Below are positions 32,389 through 36,018 of a DNA stretch of 36,018 nucleotides, piece by piece (position 1 is the first letter of the stretch; each line of letters opens with the position of its first letter). Source of the stretch: a bacterium UBP9_UBA1432 (GTDB taxonomy: Bacteria > Vulcanimicrobiota > Xenobia > Xenobiales > Xenobiaceae); the NCBI GenBank assembly GCA_002329445.1, contig DCTU01000070.1:13883-49900 (forward strand), given 5' to 3'. The notes beneath the pieces were generated by a model that saw only the letters and a list, made by a program, of their open reading frames with translations, did no database searches and had not been told where the DNA came from. The translations under genes and the position numbers were made by a program.

Positions 32389-34893
32389 TCAGGATTCCTC
32401 CGAGACGGAGCGGACCACCAGGGAAGGCTGCCCGTTGTAGCGGTCGGTCCGGCCCTCGATCCGCAGGACGCGGCCGGATTCCAGGCGGCGGCGATCCAGG
32501 GGGGTTGTCGCGGCCTCGAACATGATGCCCTCCACCTGCGCGGTCCCGTCGTCCAGGACGAACTTCAGGTGGAGAGCGTTGCGGTTCCGGCTGCGGTGCT
32601 CCCAGATGCGGTGGACCCGGGCCGTCACGGCCACCTGGATGCCCTTCGGCATCGCGACGATCTCGGCCACCGTCGAGACGGGGACATCCTGGACGCCCTT
32701 CTCGAGGACCTGGAGATGGCCTCGGGTCAGCGGCAACAAGAAGGATCTCTTCCGCCAGACTCGGGGGATGGCCACCACGCTCACCCGGTCCCCGGAGCGG
32801 ATCGGTGGATCGACCAGGCCCAGGCGCGGCGAGAGCAGGACGGTCTGTGCGCCCTGGTCGGTCTTGATCGTGATCATCGCTCCATTGCCGGCGGTGGTCC
32901 GGGAATGGCTCACCCGGCCGATTCGGGTCACGGCGCCTGGTGGGGGCGGGGAGCTCCGCAGGCGCTCCATCTCCTGCTGGTGGCCCCACCACAGAGCGCC
33001 GCACAGGGCCAGGCTGGCCAGCAGGGCGGGCCAGGGGGACCAGGCGGGATCCTCGTCCCCGGCCGTCCTCGGCCGCAGCCACCCTTCCAGCCATCGGGGC
33101 AGCCGCCTGGAGGAGGTCGCGCGGCCGGTCCGGGCCTGCTCAGGGGCCTCTTCGCGAAGCGTTTCCTCCACGTGGGCCAGGGCCCGCAGTCGGGCGCGGG
33201 CCAGGGCCAGGAGGCCCTCCCGGGTGGCGCGGCGGAAGCCGTCCAGGACACGATGGCGGTCCTGGTCGGGCGGGGGGAGCCGTTGCCAGGCCGCGTAGGC
33301 GTACTCCAGGGGAACCTGGGAGCTGAAGCGCGCGGCACCCTCGTAGCAGGTGCCGTCGGGGAGATGGCCTTGGTTGTCGAAGAGGCGGGGCCGGAACTCC
33401 TGATCCAGTGGGCGGCCCTCGAAGGTCCAGTCGAACCCCATCTCCCGCGTCACCTGGGGCAGGGAATGGCCGAGAAACCCCAGGTTGTAGCGGCGGTCGA
33501 CCTCCTCGGCCAGGAAGGAGATCCGGCTCCGTTGAGGGGTCAGGAGTCGGGCCAGGAAGGGGTGCCCCTGAGGCTTTGCATTTCGGGTCAGGGCATTCTG
33601 CAGGGTCTTGAGGTCTCGTCGTCCGTACAGGAAGACCTGGACGGGCCCCGTCGTCTCCGGGGCACACGCCTCCAGGGCCTCTTCCAGCGCCGTCGCCCAA
33701 TCCTTCAGCAAGGCCTGCTCCTCTTCGGCGCCTGGCGGGGTCTGGGCCAGGCGCACCACCTCCCGGCGGGTCTGGGGGCCGACGACCAGGGCTCCCAGCA
33801 GGTAGACCCGATCCTCCAGATAGTCCCACCAGGCCTCGAGGAAGACCTGAACCCGTCCCGGGTGGGTCGGGCCGACCGGCAATCGGCTGGCCTGGGGGCC
33901 CTGAAGCCAGGAGCGGGCCTCCATGTCGGGGTCCAACCTGTGAGCGACCGCCCGGGCCCTCTGGATGTGCAGGTCCAGGTCGGTGCCCAGGGCCTCTCCG
34001 GCGCTCAGGGCGGCCACCTGGGCGGCGTGCTCGGAGGGGGTGCGCAGGGTCGCGTCGGGCTGCTCCTCCGGAGCCAACTCCTTCAGGGCGGCCAGCTCCT
34101 CGACCCGCGTGATCCCAAATCGGGTCAGGATGTCCTGCTCGCTGGCGCCCAGGAAGGGCACCAGCGCGAGGCTGCGGGTCTCGAAGGCCTCCCGCATGCA
34201 CAGCGCGTTGTAGGGGCAGCCCTCGCATCGCCGGGTCAGGTGGATTCGAGCCTCCTCGCGGGCGGCCCGGGCCATCCGCCAGGCCACCCCGCTCGGGGCC
34301 TCGACCATCTCCTGCACGGTCCGTCGAGAAGGGAGCAGATCGAAGGCCGTCGGCTGGTCGGACCTCCGTTCCGGCAGGCGCCACACCGAGCCCTTCAGGC
34401 GGGCTTCCAGGCTCTCTCCGCGGGTCATCTGCTCCAGCAACTCGCAGTAGATGGCCACCTGCACGCGGTGCTCGAGCCGGTCCCTGCGGCTGGCCTTGAT
34501 GTCGATCACGTGCAGGTCCACGGCTTTGGGGCTGCGTCCGCGGATCTGCACGATGTCCGCCCGGCCCCCGCAGGTGAACTCCCCCAGCGTTCCCCGCACG
34601 GGGGCCTCCACCAGGGTGACGGCCTCGCCGGATCGCAGGTGTTCCAGGGTGTCCTCGGGCGAGCCTCGGCGAAGGTCCACCACTCGGTGCCCCTGGCCTT
34701 CCAGGATCCGGTGGCAGGTCACCTCCCGCTCGGCTCCTCGCACCGACAGGAGGGGAGTCAGGAACTGCTCGGCCAGGTTCCAGCGCTCGAAGAGCCCGCG
34801 GGTCTCCGGAGGGTGGAGCCGATACCAGAGGAAACGCGCGCAGGACTCGAGCCGGAGGAATCCGGTCAGGTCGGTCGGGGCGAGATGGCGCAC
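32389..34893 (-). CDS. Cas4/RecB-like Fe-S nuclease with RNase H-like region, membrane helix and OB folds
   Basis: 834 residues from a GTG with a weak ribosome site. Residues 1-240 are a PD-(D/E)xK nuclease of the Cas4/RecB type: GRAD with Asp113, IDIK with Asp131 and Lys133, Q-x-x-x-Y at 145-149, and cluster ligands Cys18, Cys223, Cys226, Cys232 (C..CxxC-x5-C), as in Cas4, Dna2 and AddB. Residues 345-470 resemble the RNase H-like region fused to such nucleases in TM0106-type proteins, with altered acidic positions. One membrane helix lies at about 620-638. The C-terminal 655-834 look like one or two OB folds (HLKFVLDDGTAQVEGIMFEA). There is no cas gene nearby. Partner genes follow one base later. 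Confidence 0.8.
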   Translation of the reverse strand: MRHLAPTDLTGFLRLESCARFLWYRLHPPETRGLFERWNLAEQFLTPLLSVRGAEREVTCHRILEGQGHRVVDLRRGSPEDTLEHLRSGEAVTLVEAPVRGTLGEFTCGGRADIVQIRGRSPKAVDLHVIDIKASRRDRLEHRVQVAIYCELLEQMTRGESLEARLKGSVWRLPERRSDQPTAFDLLPSRRTVQEMVEAPSGVAWRMARAAREEARIHLTRRCEGCPYNALCMREAFETRSLALVPFLGASEQDILTRFGITRVEELAALKELAPEEQPDATLRTPSEHAAQVAALSAGEALGTDLDLHIQRARAVAHRLDPDMEARSWLQGPQASRLPVGPTHPGRVQVFLEAWWDYLEDRVYLLGALVVGPQTRREVVRLAQTPPGAEEEQALLKDWATALEEALEACAPETTGPVQVFLYGRRDLKTLQNALTRNAKPQGHPFLARLLTPQRSRISFLAEEVDRRYNLGFLGHSLPQVTREMGFDWTFEGRPLDQEFRPRLFDNQGHLPDGTCYEGAARFSSQVPLEYAYAAWQRLPPPDQDRHRVLDGFRRATREGLLALARARLRALAHVEETLREEAPEQARTGRATSSRRLPRWLEGWLRPRTAGDEDPAWSPWPALLASLALCGALWWGHQQEMERLRSSPPPPGAVTRIGRVSHSRTTAGNGAMITIKTDQGAQTVLLSPRLGLVDPPIRSGDRVSVVAIPRVWRKRSFLLPLTRGHLQVLEKGVQDVPVSTVAEIVAMPKGIQVAVTARVHRIWEHRSRNRNALHLKFVLDDGTAQVEGIMFEAATTPLDRRRLESGRVLRIEGRTDRYNGQPSLVVRSVSEES

Positions 34894-34962
34894 GGTTCCA
34901 GGCGCTTCGCGAACCAGGACCCGAGTCCCCTGCGGGGAGGCGTGGGAACTGCTGGGAAAGCG

Positions 34963-34993
34963 GGAGGGGCAGGTCGGCAGGACCTGCCCCTCC
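34963..34993 (-). terminator. Hairpin terminator after the PTS gene
   Basis: GGAGGGGCAGGTC and GACCTGCCCCTCC form a perfect 13-bp stem with loop GGCAG. It sits between the stop of the PTS gene (35020) and the start of the nuclease gene (34893), both on the - strand. A short T-containing tract follows on the - strand. Confidence 0.65.
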
Positions 34994-35019
34994 GGGGGCC
35001 ATGTCGACCTGAACCCGGC

Positions 35020-36018
35020 TCAGCCCTGCATGGCGGCGGCGGTGGCCTCGGCCTGGCCGACCCCGACCAGCAGGTGCAGCGTGTCCGGGTGCACCTGCAT
35101 CAGGCCGATGCCGGCGGCCTTCAGGGCTGCCTGGTCCACCTTGGCGGCGTCCACCAGGACCACCCGGACTCGGGTCAGCGCGGTGGGGGAGACCTCGCGC
35201 AGGTTCTCTCGTCCGCCCAGGGCGTCCAGCAGCATCCGGGCCCGCTCGGCCGACTCGGGGGTGATCTGCACGGGCTCGGCCTTCGCGGTCGCCGAGGGGG
35301 CTGTCGGGGCGACCGCCATCGGCTGGTCCGAACCCGTCGAGCGCAGGAACTCCTCGATGTCGGTCTTGAGGTTCTCGGACATGGTCCCAAAGATGGCCTG
35401 CAGGCCGTTGCCTACCTGGACCACGCCGGCAGCCCCCAGGGCCTTCAGGCGGTTGGGGTCGGCCTTGCTGATGTCGACCAGGCCCACCCGCAAACGGGTG
35501 ATGCAGGCGTCCAGGGCGGCGATGTTCCCTCGGCCACCCAGGGCCAGGACCACCTGGGCCGGCAGGCTTCCGGCCTCGGCGGCAGCCCCCGTCGCGGCGG
35601 CGGCCAGGTCGGTGTCTTCGCGGCCCGGGGTCTTGAGGTTGAAGCGGGTGATCAGGAAACGGAAGACGCTGTAATAGAACACCGCGTAGATGGGACCCAG
35701 GATCAGCACCAGCCACGGCTTGGTGTCCTTCGCGAAGTACAGCACGTAGTCGATGAATCCGTGCGAGAAGGTGTAGCCCAAGCGGCCACCCATCTCGTAC
35801 ATCAGGACGAATCCGATGCCGGCCAGCAGGGCGTGGACACCATACAGCAGCGGGGCCACGAACAGGAAGGCGAACTCGATCGGTTCGGTGATGCCCGTCA
35901 AGAACGAGGTCAGGGCCGCCGAGATCATGATGCCGAAGACCTCGGCGCGGCGCTCCTTCTTTGCGCAGTGCCAGATGGCAATGGCCGCCGCCGGCAGGCC
36001 CCACATCTTGAACAGGAA
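35020..36018 (-). CDS. PTS glucose/GlcNAc-family IIC-IIB protein (N-terminus off window) with a second, degenerate IIB
   Basis: The last 332 residues are visible; the start is beyond the window. The first part is the end of a IIC membrane domain (GITEPIEFAFLFVAPLLYG). A IIB domain follows (about 147-212 from the first visible Met), with phosphorylation Cys168 in LDACITRLR. After a linker (QPMAVAPTAPSATAKAEP) a second IIB-like unit (about 265-325) has GRENL...ALTRVRVVLVDAAKVD, but Ala takes the place of the phospho-cysteine. Such proteins carry glucose or N-acetylglucosamine while phosphorylating it. The second IIB cannot carry phosphate in the normal way and may be structural or regulatory. 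Sugar is not decided. Confidence 0.9.
   Translation of the reverse strand, partial: FLFKMWGLPAAAIAIWHCAKKERRAEVFGIMISAALTSFLTGITEPIEFAFLFVAPLLYGVHALLAGIGFVLMYEMGGRLGYTFSHGFIDYVLYFAKDTKPWLVLILGPIYAVFYYSVFRFLITRFNLKTPGREDTDLAAAATGAAAEAGSLPAQVVLALGGRGNIAALDACITRLRVGLVDISKADPNRLKALGAAGVVQVGNGLQAIFGTMSENLKTDIEEFLRSTGSDQPMAVAPTAPSATAKAEPVQITPESAERARMLLDALGGRENLREVSPTALTRVRVVLVDAAKVDQAALKAAGIGLMQVHPDTLHLLVGVGQAEATAAAMQG

Noticed and set aside
32389..34893. CRISPR-associated Cas4
   Set aside because: No repeat array or other cas gene is present; the domain is fused to unrelated parts.

Overview
The window is uniformly GC-rich and gene-dense. The cell type is Gram-negative-like: there is a long outer-membrane porin with an S-layer-homology (SLH) domain and a C-terminal Phe, a lipobox lipoprotein, and several exported or membrane-anchored proteins. 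SLH-porins together with families of formylglycine-generating-enzyme (FGE)-like paralogs occur in deep-branching or candidate phyla. I cannot assign a taxon from sequence alone. No tRNA, rRNA, CRISPR array, transposase or phage gene was seen.

Layout. 1-947 (-): radical SAM enzyme of the AmmeMemoRadiSam family, cut by the window edge. 1146-2256 (+): a small exported CxxCxG zinc-finger protein and an orphan M41-like HEAGH protein. 2397-5249 (+): a NitT/TauT-type ABC importer whose ATPase and permease are fused in one chain, followed by its binding protein. 5287-9321 (-): three FGE-like exported proteins and an SGNH hydrolase, with overlapping or near-adjacent genes. 9519-10856 (-): a membrane-anchored methyltransferase with a pseudopilin-like insert. 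11094-13193 (+): a fourth FGE-like protein and a membrane protein with an internal repeat. 13239-13967 (-): a Crp/Fnr regulator divergent from the SLH-porin (14213-16846, +). 17115-19418 (+): a HemN/HemW-like radical SAM protein and an EamA exporter. 19507-22236 (-): a P2-type ATPase. 22508-26838 (-): an ssnA-ygfK pair linked to purine/selenium-type catabolism. 27152-29399 (+): a Pro/Ala-rich membrane protein and a PfkB kinase. 29488-34893 (-): a tight three-gene operon joining a Cas4-like nuclease with OB folds, a TctA-like permease fused to a thermonuclease and an Ada-like zinc domain, and a BamE-like protein. 35020-36018 (-): a PTS IIC-IIB protein, cut by the window edge.

Two observations stand out. 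First, the nuclease/permease operon (29488-34893) has a domain combination I do not know as a described system. It could be an envelope nucleic-acid processing or uptake machine, but that is inference. Second, a 16-bp palindrome GGTGTC-N4-GACACC lies the same distance upstream of a TAGAAT -10 element before two genes, the ABC binding protein and the SLH-porin. The second site sits directly beside the Crp/Fnr gene. This suggests a small regulon controlling outer-membrane permeability and substrate capture.

Smaller structural features are also present. A 41-bp palindromic intergenic repeat occurs in two near-identical copies and one diverged inverted copy. There are several strong hairpins between genes. 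TAGNAT-type -10 elements recur.
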